From Alitta virens (lineage: Eukaryota > Annelida > Polychaeta > Phyllodocida > Nereididae): a DNA stretch of 64,000 nucleotides. The stretch spans positions 26,295,227 to 26,359,226 of the forward strand of contig OW028576.1 of the NCBI GenBank assembly GCA_932294295.1. The letters run 5' to 3'. Under the pieces are notes generated by a model, which was not told where the DNA came from, searched no databases, and worked only from the letters and a program-made list of their open reading frames with translations. Below, in pieces: positions 42,976-56,663 of the stretch (within the stretch, counting starts at the first letter, position 1; every line of letters starts with the position of its first letter). Made by a program: the position numbers and the translations under genes.

Positions 42976-44872
42976 AGGTGCCCTCCAGTGACCTTTTTTT
43001 TACTAGTAATTTTGAAAGAACTAGTGTTTCTGACTACATTCCCAACAGTTACAGCATTCAATACCCTCTCCACTCGACAATATTTGACCTAATCTGCTAG
43101 CTGCAGGCTGAGGGGATTCCCTCCTGTGAAAGCGCCCTCTAGTGAGACGCCATATTTGACAGTGACGTCACAGGAGACAATGATGTTGAAGGTTCAGAGT
43201 TAGATTTAGCATCATCAAAATTAATGAAGAATATAATGGAGTAATTCAAGGGTATAATTTATTATGTTTGAACCTGTAGTGGACCATTCAGGTGGTTATG
43301 AGCCATCTCATTCAAGTGAACAAGTTCCACAAGGCAGCCCATGTACATCATCTTATTTGGGTGTACTTGTATTAATGTGCAATAACCATCAATTAACTAC
43401 GAATTCATCATGTCTAATGATAATTACCTAAATAAAGTTTTATGTAACCATCATTCATGTAAATTCCATTGTGTAGACCCCTGGCTTTGTTCACATTAGT
43501 ATATCTGCCCCTGCCCCCCCCCTCCCGCATATATCTGCCCGCCCCCCCCCCTTTTCCAAATTCCCTTACTCTGTAGACCCCTGGCTTTGTTCACATTATG
43601 CTGTAGCATACACACATATCACAATTAATTAATGTTTAATTAGTTTGACCTATTATTTAGTACACAATTAAACTTGACAAATGTTATTCGAAAGGCCTTT
43701 TTTGCAGGTTATACAAGTTGTTAATTAGTATATCTGTCCCCCCCCCCGCGTATATCTGCCCCCCCCCCCCCTTTTCCAAATTCCCTTACTCTGCAATACA
43801 CCCTTTTCCACTCCTAAATTTTTGGTTTACATTTTCTGCTTGGTACTTTTCTGATGCATTTATTGATGCAAGGTGATAAAGTGGCCTGGGGTGTTGTTAC
43901 ACCAACTGCAACCCAGCCATTAATGTAAATGTTTTTGCAACTGTCACTATTCTTTTGTTTATTCTATGTTTTCTATGTTCTTTAATTTATTCTATGTACT
44001 ATGTGCTGGACAGTTTATCTTAGTTACCTATTATATGGAACTATGTCAATGCAGACATTTATCATTTGGTGCTATTTATTCCATGTGATTTGATAACTGA
44101 CATTTTGAAATCCTGGACAATGAGGCCTATAATCCTCATGTAAATGTTAAACATTTTGTATGGCGTAGTAAACCTGGTGCTAGGCAATATATAACAGCTA
44201 CTATGAGACTGTGATTTATTTTATATATTATTATATTATTATTTTTTTTTTTAGTATTATGATATTTATTATTATGAGATGTGTTCACTGTGATTCTATA
44301 GTATAGAAAATGAGATATATAATATTTGGATTAGTAGTTCTGGAAGTAGTATTTAGTTAGTATATTAATTCAATATATATAATTTTTATGTCTGTATTAA
44401 CAATGTGCATTCTATATACCTTGTTTATGATGAATGGGTCAAAACTGACTCTGTATGGTCAAATAAAATTTATGATCTATCTATCTACAACACACCTCTT
44501 AGGCATTGCCTTTGCCTAACAGTGACACAATGGGAACTGTACACACAGGTGTTAATTAATTTTATGTAACACAACTTTTTTAATTCAGCAATCTTATGAC
44601 ATGTAATAGAGCAGAAGTAGCAAGTATGCATGAAAAACATGCTATGTGAGTGTTTGCTAGGGGTTTTAGGTGACCCCTGTGACATAGGGGGTAATAATCT
44701 GCCATGGCGGTCAGCTCAGGAATTTCCCCAGCACCCCTCAACTTCACACTCAACATACACATGGTTACAATAAACAGATAAACATGAAAGTGGGTGAAAA
44801 TGACTCAAGACATATTAGACAACATTTTAGAACGAAAATTTGCAAAGTGATTTTTTTCACTGGAGGGCACCT
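42976..44872. mobile_element. piggyBac-type non-autonomous element with TTAA target duplication
   Basis: Inverted ends AGGTGCCCTCCAGTGA (42976-42991 and its complement ending at 44872) are flanked by TTAA (42972-42975 and 44873-44876). The interior holds no transposase. It has poly-C tracts and two copies of a ATATCTGCCC-rich block (43495-43580, 43735-43800), and a sequence like a LINE 3' tail (AATAAAATTTATG followed by ATCTATCTATC, near 44462-44487), so the element probably carries a nested insertion. Length 1,897 bases. Confidence 0.65.
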
Positions 44873-44876
44873 TTAA

Positions 44877-47800
44877 GAACTAATCTGAGACATTGACTGT
44901 ACCTTTGATGTATATTGAAATGTGATACACTGCTGTCAAATGTATCGGTCAAAGGATTTGTGCATATGCATGTATTCTCCTTTATAATTTTGTTATATCT
45001 ACTTTAAATACACTCATTTACAAAACAGTATATTGAGAGTAATAAAGTGTGACTCCAGTGGAGTGAAGTGGAAGTTGGTTAATGTTTTTACAACTATTGT
45101 CTGTGGCTTTAATCAAACTTTTTGCATCAGATTGGTTTATAAACTTTTTGGAAGATTGGTACTTTATAAATAATTCATAGGGATCTTCATGAATATGGGA
45201 TTGTTATATAACCTGCAGCTGCGGGCAACTTCATAATAAAGTTAACAGATCAAGCCGTTCTTAAAAAATCCATGACACATCAACATTAACTCATGAATTT
45301 TGTCATAGTATTTGTTGCATATGACAGGGCTTCCAGGATGTTTCTCTCAGATTTGTGCATCTGAAATTTTTTTGGAATAATTTTGTATGTATGTCCTGTT
45401 AGAATTAACTTATATATCTTTATTGGCAATTGTTTGTCTTTAAAATAAGTAAAATAATTTCACTTTAAGTTTTCATATGTCCATGATGAGTCAATTGGGC
45501 CTTATGTATTGAAAATACATTGAGTTGAACTCATTAAATTTACAATACATTTTCGGTTAAATACATAAGAACCCCACATGACAACCCAGTAAAGAAGACC
45601 ACCATTTTTTATCCAACTGGCTTCACATTCCCAAACATGCTATGCCTATTAAATTCATGTATTTTAGGCCCTGTCTTATGACCACACCCGGGGTTCTACA
45701 TTTACGAAGACTACAAACCCATCTTTAGCTTTAAAAAAGTAGCAACCTAGTGTGTTTATATATCAGCTGAATATAATCTCACTGTTAATTAAGTATTGAA
45801 GATGTTTCATATTTGCTGAATTCATTTTTTAAGGCCCATTGAATTTGCATTACAAGTCTGTATTATCTCAGTGCTACGTATGGAGCGGAATTGGCGTCCG
45901 TTCTTGCTCTGCTTATTTCGTTGATGAAAATGCAACATTACTCGTAAAAATAATGTAAGTTTCGTCTTGTAACTTCACCCCCCCCCCCCAAACTAATTTT
46001 GTTACATTGGTAATTTCTTTCAAGAAATGTGCAAGGTGCAAAAGTCACTTTCTATGTACTGCTAATCATTTATAATCATTACGTGGTAATTACAACAAAA
46101 TACATTGCTTTTAATAGATACAAAAATTTGGTTGTATTAACCGAGGCCAGCCCCAAGAGCCCCTCCCCACCCCCACACCCAGTGACGAGGGCAATTGGAC
46201 GATACCTTTAGTTTTTATTTGTTAACTTGTGTGAGTTTACATTTTCTAATAAATTGCAAAAAAAAAGAGCCACCCCAGCCCCCCAAAAAATGAACAGGCA
46301 GCTAAATGATGGTGTCCTGAGTGCGCCACTTTAATCTGACCAGGGAGTCAATATAGTGACTCCATGATCTGACTTATTTCATTGCATTTGAGCTGACAAT
46401 CCTTGCCAACGTACACAATCAAGGGTGGCACATCTCCCAAAGGCAGGCAATTCAGTTCTGGGTCATTAAAACTCAAATCTAATGTGCAATTTTAACCCCA
46501 GGACCATCTATAAAGTCCTCCAAGGCCTTTAACCACTAGACCACTCAGCTGAAAATTGGAATTTTATTCAGCACAAGGCCACTCCAGTAAATAAGTCGAG
46601 ATTGGGCTCAGAACTGTGTAAATGCGTTCACCCCGCAATGACATGAGCTGACCACAGGCCTTCAACCCCAAAAAGGGTAAAATGTGTTATAATGGATACA
46701 ACTGTCGTCAATCATGAGGGTTTTTTTTTAATTTTTAAATGGACTGTACACATGAATAAAAGCTATATGAAAAAGTGATGTATTGGTTTTGTTAGTTTGA
46801 CAGCTCTGATCACGTGGGCCACATGAATAAATTATGATAATACCCAGACTTATCAGCGGCTCTCCTTGCGGCAAAAGTTTCTAGAATATGCGTTATTGCC
46901 CTTATATGGGCATATACACATGACTAATATTGGATCCAAAAAAATGACCCAATTAAGTGATCGAAGTGGTTGTGAAATCTAGTAATTTAAATAAAAATGA
47001 AAGTCTTAAAAGAAAATTGTCTTAACAATGTTCATAATAAACTTAAAATGGGTATTTTTCATACTTGTTGTACATTTCTGCCACCAGGGTGGGGTGGGTG
47101 GGGGGTAGCAATTTGTCACATATAGGCGTCGATCTTAGCGTCATGTGTGTCACAATGAGAGAATATTTCTTCAGCTCCACTGCAGTCCTGTCCCCTTTGA
47201 AGTGTGGGCGTCTACTTTTCGTCTACAAAGTGAGTACTGTATTCTTTCTTATGTTAGTTGGATAATCAAAATGCAGTTGTTCCTTTTTGTGAAATTGGTT
47301 TGTTTCTAATTTAGCATTTTGTGGCTTGTCAAATTGTGATTTCTAAATAATGCCTGATTAAAGATAAGTGCAGAACTAAACATTAAAGTGTAATATTTTA
47401 CTGAAAACATTTATTCTTTTGAGGGTGCAGAGATTATTTCATTTTTTAACTGAATACTAAATTTGGCACTTCAGCACAGTTTCCAGCAACACATTTTATA
47501 TAGTGACTATAGCCAATCGAGATAGACAGAAATGTTATAATTAAATGAGGTAACACTGCTTGGCCACTATGCCTGACCACAATGTTTTTTTTTGGTTTAC
47601 TCAAGAAATTGTGTTTATTAATTGAAGCTATCAAAAGTGATTATTAACGAAGTAAACAATTTTCACAATCCATATGATGGAATTGTTTCTGTTATTTTGA
47701 CAGCCCTGACCACGTGGCCCGCATGAATTAGTTATGTCAGTTTGACAGCTGCGTCCACGCACCTCCACCCAGGGGTGCGCACGTGGACCGCATGAATAAA

Positions 47801-48798
47801 TTAAGATAGTATACCCCAACTCTGGGCTATTTGGCTTGCTCACCTAATGTGTGGGCCTAGGTTTTATTATAAAGCTAATTTAATCATTGTGCTGAAATCA
47901 ACACTTCTAACTTTGAGTTTCACAAAACCTCTGGGGTTATAAAGTTATTAACAGATATCTTTACCCCACACTTCCTAAAATGATGTGATTCACACCTTTT
48001 ACCCCAGATTATACCAACATGCAAAATAATTTTTAATAAATATATATATATATGAGAGGGAAATACACTGCTGTAAAATGGATATTTCAATGGATGTTGG
48101 GTTTATTCTCTTTCATGATTTTGATATATCTACTATATTAATGGAGAGTAATTAAGTGTGACCCCCGTTGAGTAAAGTTAATGATTTTACAATTCTTGTC
48201 TGTTGCTTTTATCAAACTTTTTCATCGGATGGGTTTATTTCAATCTTTTTGGTATATAGAAGTGTTGTTGCTCAAATGATAATAGCTGTATTTCATCTCT
48301 AAATACACCATAATTAGCTTTAATATCTAGAGCGCAGCAGCCTCTATCCTAGCTGTCACCCCTCTGAGTAATTTTGCCCCAGTGACGTGTGTGTCAGGCC
48401 CTGAAGCATGACTTGTGATGCTGTTTAGTATGATGAGTGCTTTTGGATAATTTTGTGGTTAATTTTATCAGTTTGAAGAGGTCTGATTTACAACAGTGTG
48501 TGTGATATACATGTCTTAGCATCCCTAGAGCTTTTACGTCCATGCCTAGAGTAAGCATGCAGTGCCTAATCTTGCTGGGTGCCACGTGCATAGCCAACTT
48601 GCTCACTAGGAGGGGGGGGCGGTGTGCAAGTGCGGGTGGAGGAGTTGAGGCGCTGCAAGCAGCTTGGTGCATAGCCAGCAGTGTTGGGGGAGGGGGGGGG
48701 GTGTTATTTAAGTATGTACACAAGTATGTGTACAAGGTTTGCTCTTTTTGGAGGATTTGTAGCCCTTTAAAGGGCTTTAAAAAAATATATAACAAAAA
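44877..48798. other. non-coding, SINE and duplicated segments
   Basis: No supported gene. A SINE on the minus strand has TGGTCTAGTGG (46533-46543) as box A; box B is weak. Segments near 46790-46860 and 47690-47830 share GTTTGACAGCT, CACGTGG and CATGAATAAATTA(A)GAT, so they are copies of one repeat. Poly-G/C tracts occur near 45979 and 48691. Confidence 0.4.
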
Positions 48799-49068
48799 TT
48801 AATGTTCCATTTTAAAATCAGAAAATACGAAGCTGGCAATGATGAACGTTGTGGCCACCTTTCGTGACAAAGTGCCCATATTGTGGTCAGTGATGTGCTG
48901 AGTGACGAATTGTAAAACTTCGTCGGTAATTTCGTCACCCAGTTGAATGTTTGCATTTATGACAGATTGCTCTTCATGATCGTACATGCCTATATTTTCA
49001 TAAACATGTGCCAGGACTCCAGCTTCTTCATACTCTCTCAGTTTGTTCCTGACCCATGACACATTCAT
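48799..49068 (-). CDS. possible exon of an unknown gene, 89 codons
   Basis: The frame from ATG 49068 has balanced composition (NKLREYEEAGVLAHVYENIG) and follows a polypyrimidine stretch ending in CAG (about 49080), so it may be an exon. No family recognised. Could also be chance. Confidence 0.25.
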   Translation of the reverse strand: MNVSWVRNKLREYEEAGVLAHVYENIGMYDHEEQSVINANIQLGDEITDEVLQFVTQHITDHNMGTLSRKVATTFIIASFVFSDFKMEH

Positions 49069-50492
49069 GTTTACTCTCTGATGTAGCTAGCAGAAATGAA
49101 ATAGCCTGGTTTGCAGCACTGCAGCGGTTCCAACCTGCTATGACATAGCATCCGCCGTTCAACCCCCCTAACTCCCCCCCCCACCACACTCCCCACCCCC
49201 GCCCCCCCCCCCATTTGCCAGTTCCCTGAGCAAAGAAATAGTTCCGTATATATGCCTACACACACTTTGTGATTTGTGCCATTTATACAGTGATTTTTAC
49301 CATTGATAGATTCTATTTTACATCTAAATTACGTAATAGTTAATGCCTATTAACATTGTACTCCTGATATAAGTACACTATGCCTTTTAATAAAATTATA
49401 TATTTATTTATCAAAGGTAAAATTGAATGACCTTATTTTTCATGCAATTAATGCAAACAGGTCTCAGGCAAATTATAATAGAATTGTTGCTCAGATTAGA
49501 ATAGTGTTTAATTATTTGCTTTTATTTTTTGTACAGGGAGAGTCTCACATCAGTCGAAGAGTGCGAGGCAACACGATCATGTGAAAAGACAAACTAAGGC
49601 AAATTTTGTATAGGTAGGTCTCTCTTCCACCTTTTTTTAATATGCCAATTTTGTGCAATTTAAATGATATTAATTGCCATTTATAGTATAATTCCACAAG
49701 ACGCATCGGTATAATAATAATAATAAAAGGCAGTATTATGTATAAAGTATATATAAAATCTTTAATAGTCATAAGATCATTTTTATAAAACCATTACAAT
49801 CATATAAAAATTCAAATGAAACACTTTAAGATAATGACATAAATACAACATCGAAGTCTGAGATAGTATAAGATATGATTTGATAAGCTTTCAGATTTTA
49901 TGAAACGTCAAATCAGCAAATTTTATGATATAACAATTCCGCAGTGTTCCCAGTATAATACAAAGGTACAATCAATTTATTGGAATGACTGACTATTATA
50001 CCATCTTCTCAATACAATTCATTGAACCAAATTACAAAGACAAAAATTTCTTTATAACATCAATTTGAAGTTAAATTATGACTTACTGCAACATGTCATT
50101 TCACTAAATTTATATGAAAAAATATGACAAACCATCTCGTGCTATCTATGGATTTCAGGCGGGCCACTCAATTAGCCATGCCTTGATAACAGTAATCGAT
50201 AATATCTCAAATGCATTTAATGAACAAATCACATGTAATCGGATTATTAATGGACATTAGAAAAAAACATTTTATAAGGTTAATTATAATTTTATTGCTA
50301 AACAGTTGAAACTATCATAATGCAATACTTTCTGATTATGAATTTAAGAAGTTTATAACAAGAATATATGTGACGTAAATATGTTCATGTTTAATCATCT
50401 TGTAGAGTTAGTTAAAGTTGCACAATTTCTAGAAGTTAAAAATTGATAACAAATTAACATGGAAAGTCTTGAGGTTTTACTAACCAATTTGT
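49069..50492. other. AT-rich non-coding stretch
   Basis: No gene or repeat is evident except poly-C at 49199. Open frames are short and AT-driven. Confidence 0.4.
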
Positions 50493-50700
50493 TTACACCA
50501 TTGTTATAGCTTGAGTTGTAATTGAACTTGAGTTATATATATTAAGTGTTCTGGAGTGGGTGTCCACGGGAACAATTGACCCAAACATTCTGGGTGTCCG
50601 CTCAGATTTTCTGTTGTCCGATCCTGGTTTAGTTTCAGCTGAAGTGGCTGGCATGATGTTTATCAGGTCAATCAATCTCAACACATTGGCAGCTATGTCA
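50493..50700 (-). pseudogene. hAT transposase dimerisation-domain remnant
   Basis: On the minus strand, NVLRLIDLINIMPATSAE resembles the start of the C-terminal dimerisation domain of hAT transposases and hAT-derived host proteins (a hydrophobic run followed by Pro-Ala-Thr-Ser-Ala-Glu). The expected Arg-Ser/Gly-Phe-Ser continuation is missing and is replaced by a repeat that also occurs at 56480-56550 and 57960-58030. Confidence 0.45.
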
Positions 50701-51180
50701 TGGTAACATTGATTAAAGGCTTGACAGGAAACTCTCGGGGTGCTTGTAAAAAAAAATCATTGTCTTGAGTGAATATATTGTAATCAGTAGCACTTGTAAT
50801 ATGGGTCATTAGGGAAAATAAAAACACAATCGCATATTCGTAATATCATCCTCCAATTTAAGCTTGTACCCACCTTTTGCTTCGTCATAGGATGCAGGCC
50901 AGGTTTTCTTGTCAGCTAATGTTTGTAGCTTCGATTATGCCATTGGTCATGTCAAACTTTCTTTGGAGATGTCGCACAAAGTCCTTATTTTATTTGATAG
51001 TCCTCTGGGTCCAATTCTTTGTGTAGTCGGGGGGGGGGGCACCATCAAGGACATCCTTGCTCCATTCCTTTGGCAACTTTGGGCTGCACCTACTACTAAC
51101 TAGAGACAGTCTAGCATTCCCATCTCGACAAATGAAATACATTAGGAAAAGTTCAAATGATATATTTGTACTCAATATAA

Positions 51181-51336
51181 TACATGGCCGATTGTGCCAT
51201 GTGCGTTTTACATGAGTTTGGATAAACTGCATGGAAAACGCATGGTTTTTGCCTCATTATAATAAGCTAAAAACCATGCTATTTCCATGCGTTTGTCCTT
51301 CTCATGGAAAATGCACGCGGCACATTTGGCCATGTA
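51181..51336. mobile_element. palindromic MITE with TA ends
   Basis: A 156-base imperfect palindrome begins TACATGGCC and ends GGCCATGTA, with CATGGAAAA(C/T)GCA segments in both arms. TA at both ends fits a Tc1/mariner-type MITE. Confidence 0.6.
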
Positions 51337-51561
51337 AGATTGAATGTAATTGATTCAGTAAATTTTTACATATGGTATTATTTACTCACGGACCTGTTGT
51401 TATAAAACTATTTCATGATTGCTTTTTAGGCCGTAAGTTAGTCAACAACCTCTGCCCCTGAATATCACCTAGTCTGCACTGGCTTTTGGTTTTGCATCTG
51501 TGGACTGTCCATTCAGTTTAATCGGAAAATAAACAGTTAGAATTAATTAGAAAGTGGGGGC

Positions 51562-51780
51562 TTAAAATACATATTGACTAACATACCTGAGATAGATGGA
51601 GCAGCTTGTGCAATGGGCACTGTCCTGTTTTAGCCACTGGGGATAGACGACTTCACCCCAAGTCTTTCCACCCTCGCCGCGTGGAGGCCCAGGACTTTCG
51701 AGGGCTCTAAAGGTGTGGGAAATCCAGCCGGTTCCGCCTACTTTGGTTGGGATCAGAGGCTTCACAGATAAAGCTATGCA
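51562..51780 (-). pseudogene. hAT-derived (ZNF862-like) exon remnant
   Basis: The minus-strand frame KPLIPTKVGGTGWISHTF matches the general pattern of a conserved segment in hAT-derived zinc-finger proteins of the ZNF862 type (Lys-Pro-x-x-Pro-Thr-Arg-Val-Gly-Gly-Thr-Arg-Trp). The sequence loses similarity after SHTFRALE. With the fragment at 50493 it may represent one decayed gene or element. Confidence 0.45.
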
Positions 51781-52107
51781 AGCTTGCTTGAGGTTAGATC
51801 CATGGTTAAAACTACTGCAAATACATGTAAGTTAACACAAACATTTAATTTATTTTCTGACAGCACTAAAAAATTGTCAAAATTTTACATATCAAAATAT
51901 CGATTATTAACAAACCTATTCCTGTAGAAAAGATCACTAGCTTATTACCCAGGTCATCTAGTGAGGTCTGAAAATTCCTGCAGTATCAGCTTTTGGTGTT
52001 GGAACAAAGGCAAGGAATTTTATCTTGGTGACACGCGGTGTTGAATAACTGGTATAAATGATTTTTTCCTCATTTACTGAAGTATGAGTTGAGAGATAAA
52101 AAAATCA

Positions 52108-52840
52108 AAGAACCTGAACAATGCGTTCATAGAAATTAAGTACGTTAGGCAAATAAACTTGATGGATTAATTCATTTACCTGAGCAATGTGAAGAGCAAA
52201 TGTAGCAGCTGACTTGTCTGAACTGTACTCAAGAGGCAAAAACAACTTCAATTTGTCCAATTCGTTCATGTTTTGTGGCAAGAAGTGACCTCAAGTTTCA
52301 GCGATGACACTGTGGCAATGCTCTACCTGCAAATTATGCAAATGGGGAATATATAGTAAAGAACCTGAACAATGCGTTCATAGAAATTAAGTATGTTAGG
52401 CAAATAAACTTGATGGATTAATTCATTTACCTGAGCAATGTGAAGAGCAGATGTAGCAGCTGACTTGTCTGAACTGTACTCAAGAGGCAAAAACAACTTC
52501 AATTTGTCCAATTCGTTCATGTTTTGTGGCAAGAAGTGACCTCAAGTTTCAGCGATGACACTGTGGCAATGCTCTACCTGCAAATTGTGCAAATGGGGAA
52601 TATATAGTAAAGAACCTGAACAATGCGTTCATAGAAATTAAGTATGTCAGGCAAATAAACTTGATGGATTAATTCATTTACCTGAGCAATGTGAAGAGCA
52701 GATGCAGCAGCTGACTTGTCTGAACTGTACTCAAGAGGCAAAAACAACTTCAATTTGTCCAATTCGTTCATGTTTTGTGGTAAGAAGTGACCTCAAGTTT
52801 CAGCGATGACACTGTAGCAACTTTGCGCAACCCAACATCA
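52108..52840. repeat. 251-base triplication containing an exon-like segment
   Basis: Three near-identical direct copies start at about 52109, 52361 and 52612. Each has, on the minus strand, a CAG acceptor-like site, a frame with a TGA, then MNELDKLKLFLPLEYSSDK and on to HIAQ followed by GTAAATG, a donor-like site. Copies differ by few bases, so the array is young. Confidence 0.7.
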
Positions 52841-53129
52841 GTAATATGTATTTACACAATCCAGGTTATTGTGCTAAATGTACAAGTTGGTTGACAATAT
52901 ACTATATTACATATATAAGCTACACCGGTCTACAGAAATATGCTATACAGGTTCTCATTATTTTATACATAAATCATAATATGCTAAATATAGCTAAAAT
53001 ATCAAGGTAATAATATATCCTTACAGTAGGATTTACATAAAACATATAGTAAGATTTACATAAAACATAAATCACATATCAACCAGTGAAGCATTTAACA
53101 AAAATACTGATCACAACATAGAATAAGAT

Positions 53130-54440
53130 TAAAATGTTCATAATTATATACAAAATACTGATAATAATATCACAATACAAATTAAAATTTGCAGTTTACG
53201 TATAGGTTTCATATGAAATATGGGAGAGAAAAATACCAGGCAACATTGCGCTGACCCTGGCATTTTGACTCATCTAATTTATGATGGCAGTTGTCAATGA
53301 AGTGGCATTTAACAATTCGTTCATGTTTTGTGGCAAGAAGTGACCTCAAGTTTCAGCGATGACACTGTAGCAACTTTGCACAACCCGACATCATTGTGCA
53401 AGAGTAAAATATTCCTTGGATTGATGAAGTGACCCAAGTTCCATCAATACATAGAATAATATTAAAATGTTAATAACTATATATAAAATACTGATAATAA
53501 TATCACAATACAAATTAAAATTTGCAGTTTACGTATAGGTTTCATATGAAATATGGGAGAGAAAAATACCAGGCAACATTGCCCTGACCCTGGCATTTTG
53601 ACACATCTAATTTATGATGGCAGACGGTAGCCAGTGTCATCGGTAGCCAGTGTCATCGCTGAAATTTGCACAACCCAACAGCATTGTGCAAGAGTAAAAT
53701 ATTCCTTGGATTTATGAAGTGACCCAATCTATACAACCTGATACATATACATGATGACAATATACTATATTAAATAGTCAGTAATATATATTTGCACAAC
53801 CCATGTTATTGTGCTAAATGTACAAGTTGGTTGACAATATACAATATTACAGCGATGAGGCTGACATATATACAACTTCAATTTAACAATTCATTAATGT
53901 TTTGTGCCAAGAAGTGACCTCAAGTTTCAGCGATGACACTGTAGCAACTTTGCACAACCCAGGAGCATTGTGCAAGAGTAAAATATTCCTTGGATTGATG
54001 AAGTGACCCAAGTTCCATCAATACAGAGAATTAGATTAAAATGTTAATAATTATATACAAAATACTGATAATAATATCACAATACAAATTAAAATTTGCA
54101 GTTTACGTATAGGTTTCATATGAAATATGGGAGAGAAAAATACTAGGCAACATTGCGCTGACCCTGGCATTTTGACTCATCTAATTTATGATGGCAGTTG
54201 TCAAGGAAGTGGCATGTAACAATTTGTTCATGTTTTGTGCCAAGAAGTGACCTCAAGTTTCAGCGATGACACTGTAGCAACTTTGCACAACCCAACAGCA
54301 TTGTGCAAGAGTAAAATATTCCTTGGATTGATGAAGTGACCCAAGTTCCATCAATACATAGAATAATATTAAAATGTTCATAATTATATACAAAATACTG
54401 ATAATAATATCACAATACAAATTAAAATAGTCAGTAATAT
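53130..54440. repeat. four dispersed copies of one repeat
   Basis: A segment beginning AAAATGTTCATAATTATAT and including TTTGCAGTTTACGTATAGG and CTGACCCTGGCATTTTG recurs at about 53133, 53470, 54033 and (shorter) 54372, separated by copies of a GTGACCTCAAGTTTCAGCG block related to the 52.1-52.8 kb triplication. Confidence 0.65.
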
Positions 54441-54739
54441 ATATATTCAACATAGATTTGAGAAATTTTCCTGCATATTCTGGACCATTAAAATTATAGC
54501 CTTGGCTACCATCTGCCTGTCTTGTTTTTTTGATGTCATAGATCTTTTAAACTGGTCCATTAGGTCCTCGGACTCGTAAACAATCCTTCGGATATTTGAC
54601 GAGTTTGGGCGATTAGGTGACATAATCATCGCCACAAACTTATCAAATATCTTTGACTTGATAGCAAGGGGGTATTAGCCCTTGCTACCTAAGATGGCTC
54701 GTTTGTCTCGAAGGATTGTTTGTTTATATGCAGGGGTGT

Positions 54740-54905
54740 TGGCTGCAGGGGGGTCGGCTGCAGGGGGGTCAGCTGCGGTGGGGTCGGCTGCGGGGAGGTC
54801 GGCTGCAGGGAGGTCGGCTGCGGGGAGGTCGGCTGCGGGGAGGTCGGCTGCAGGGAGGTCGGCTGCGGGGAGGTCGGCTGCGGGGAGGTCGGCTGCAGGG
54901 GGGTC
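54740..54905 (+). repeat. 15-base minisatellite within exon 3
   Basis: Units of GGGGAGGTCGGCTGC (plus strand) with variants encode Pro-Ala-Ala-Asp-Leu on the minus strand, about 11 units. Confidence 0.8.
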
Positions 54906-55845
54906 CGAGTCGGATGAGCAGTCAGAGTCCTGCAAGTCCTGGTCAAAATGATCATTGTCTGACAATGCCTCATCCCGAAGAGGGGGTGCGTTTTCTACTT
55001 CGGAATTGAAGACATCATCAGTTATAGCCTCACCCATTAGGACTTGGCCTAAGGCTGTACTTATTTTGGCAGCCTCGGAATCACATTGTCTGAGATCGTA
55101 AACCCCAGTCTGCATTGCTGTGGAATGCTTCATGAGGTTTGCCAATCCCTTCTCTACTTCTTTCCCCATATCCATATTGAGAAATACGGAGACAATGGAC
55201 TTCCGCAAAACAGTACAGTTGGCCCTTGCATTCTTTTCGGAAATCTTCGAGAATTCATACGAAATGATGCATCCTAATTGGGACTGAGTGAGGCAATTAG
55301 CGGTCCATGTAACAAAAACACAGTCTTGGTTGCTGCTACTGTTGGTGGGCCTGAATTTGTTAACATAGACCTTGATCATTTTGTAAACCTTGGGCGAAAC
55401 AGCTACCTGTGCAGGGCCGTATGTCTTAAATGTTTTGTGTCTGTGCACATTTATGACATGTTTGTCATGATGCACATTGGTAGCTGCTGCCAGGACTTCC
55501 GCCAAATTCATGGATATCTAGGCATCCTGGAAATGTGCAGGGCTTTGTTTTTTTGGAAGGGGTGGCGTTCACAAATTCCCTCACAAATGCCCGCTTTTCT
55601 TTAATGGTGGTGTCCACAAATTCGTTATGTTGTCGCATAAAGAATATTATGTCCTCAGCAGCTCTGAAAAAAAAGAAAAAAAAGGTTAAAACAGCATATT
55701 CGTTATTCATACAATTTTTTGTTCTACTTTTTATTGCAGGCAACAATTGAAACATAGGCGTGTGAAGACCAATAACACGGCTGACAGGCAAGGAAGAGAG
55801 CAGTAAAATAGGCGTGTGAAGACACAGAACAGGTTTAGTCAAAGC

Positions 55846-55905
55846 TTTTATTTATTATCATAGCTTTTATTTATTATCATAGCTTTTATTTATTATCATA
55901 GTTTC
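55846..55905 (+). repeat. three copies of AGCTTTTATTTATTATCAT
   Basis: Direct 19-20-base repeat, in intron 2 of the recombinase gene. Confidence 0.8.
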
Positions 55906-56460
55906 GTAATATTTTTCCAGAAAAACTTAAAAAAGTGCAATGAACTTTATAATTGGAAAGAGTAGGGTGAGGGATTCCAAAAATTGTGCTTCTGATGACA
56001 AGATTATAAATGTTTGGTCGAAACCTGGTGGCAAATTTTGTCATATGAGAAAATTAGTGGCCGATCTAACGATCTCACACCAGGATGACATGCCAAAATC
56101 CTCAAGAAACCATTTCTATATCATATCCCAGCCTCTGATCGAAACGATCTGGTTTAGTGGGGATGGACTTCTTTTCAGAACAACTATTCCATGCTTTAAC
56201 CATGGAGGTATAACAACATGCTTTAACTATGGAGTTATTATTAGAAATGACAATACGTCCATGCTTATACTGCCCATGACAAAAGCTGTATGCATGCAAA
56301 CATGTATTAGACAAGCTACGCATAAAAAATGATGCCGACATCAAGGAGCTCGTCATGGTTTTTGCATGAAGAATGAAGTCGAATGAGCAATGAATATGAG
56401 GTAAGTTTTGCTGCAATATCTTACAATTCATAATGATTTTATGATGAGTATATGTGTATG

Positions 56461-56629
56461 CAGTGTTCGAAATAAGTGTTCTGGACTGGACAACTGGGCC
56501 AACATTTTTGTTGTCCTCTCTGATTTTCAGTTGTCGGGAAAAAAACGCATGCTCAACATTTAACATCAAACGCATGCTCAAAATTAGTAAAAGCTGCCAC
56601 TACGTTCGTAAGTGAGGTGCCACCACTGA

Positions 56630-56663
<34 letters not shown>

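Noticed and set aside
54682..55009. Plus-strand frames rich in Gly-Arg-Leu or Ala-Gly-Arg-Ser
   Set aside because: Artifacts of the 15-base minisatellite; the minus-strand frame belongs to the recombinase exon.
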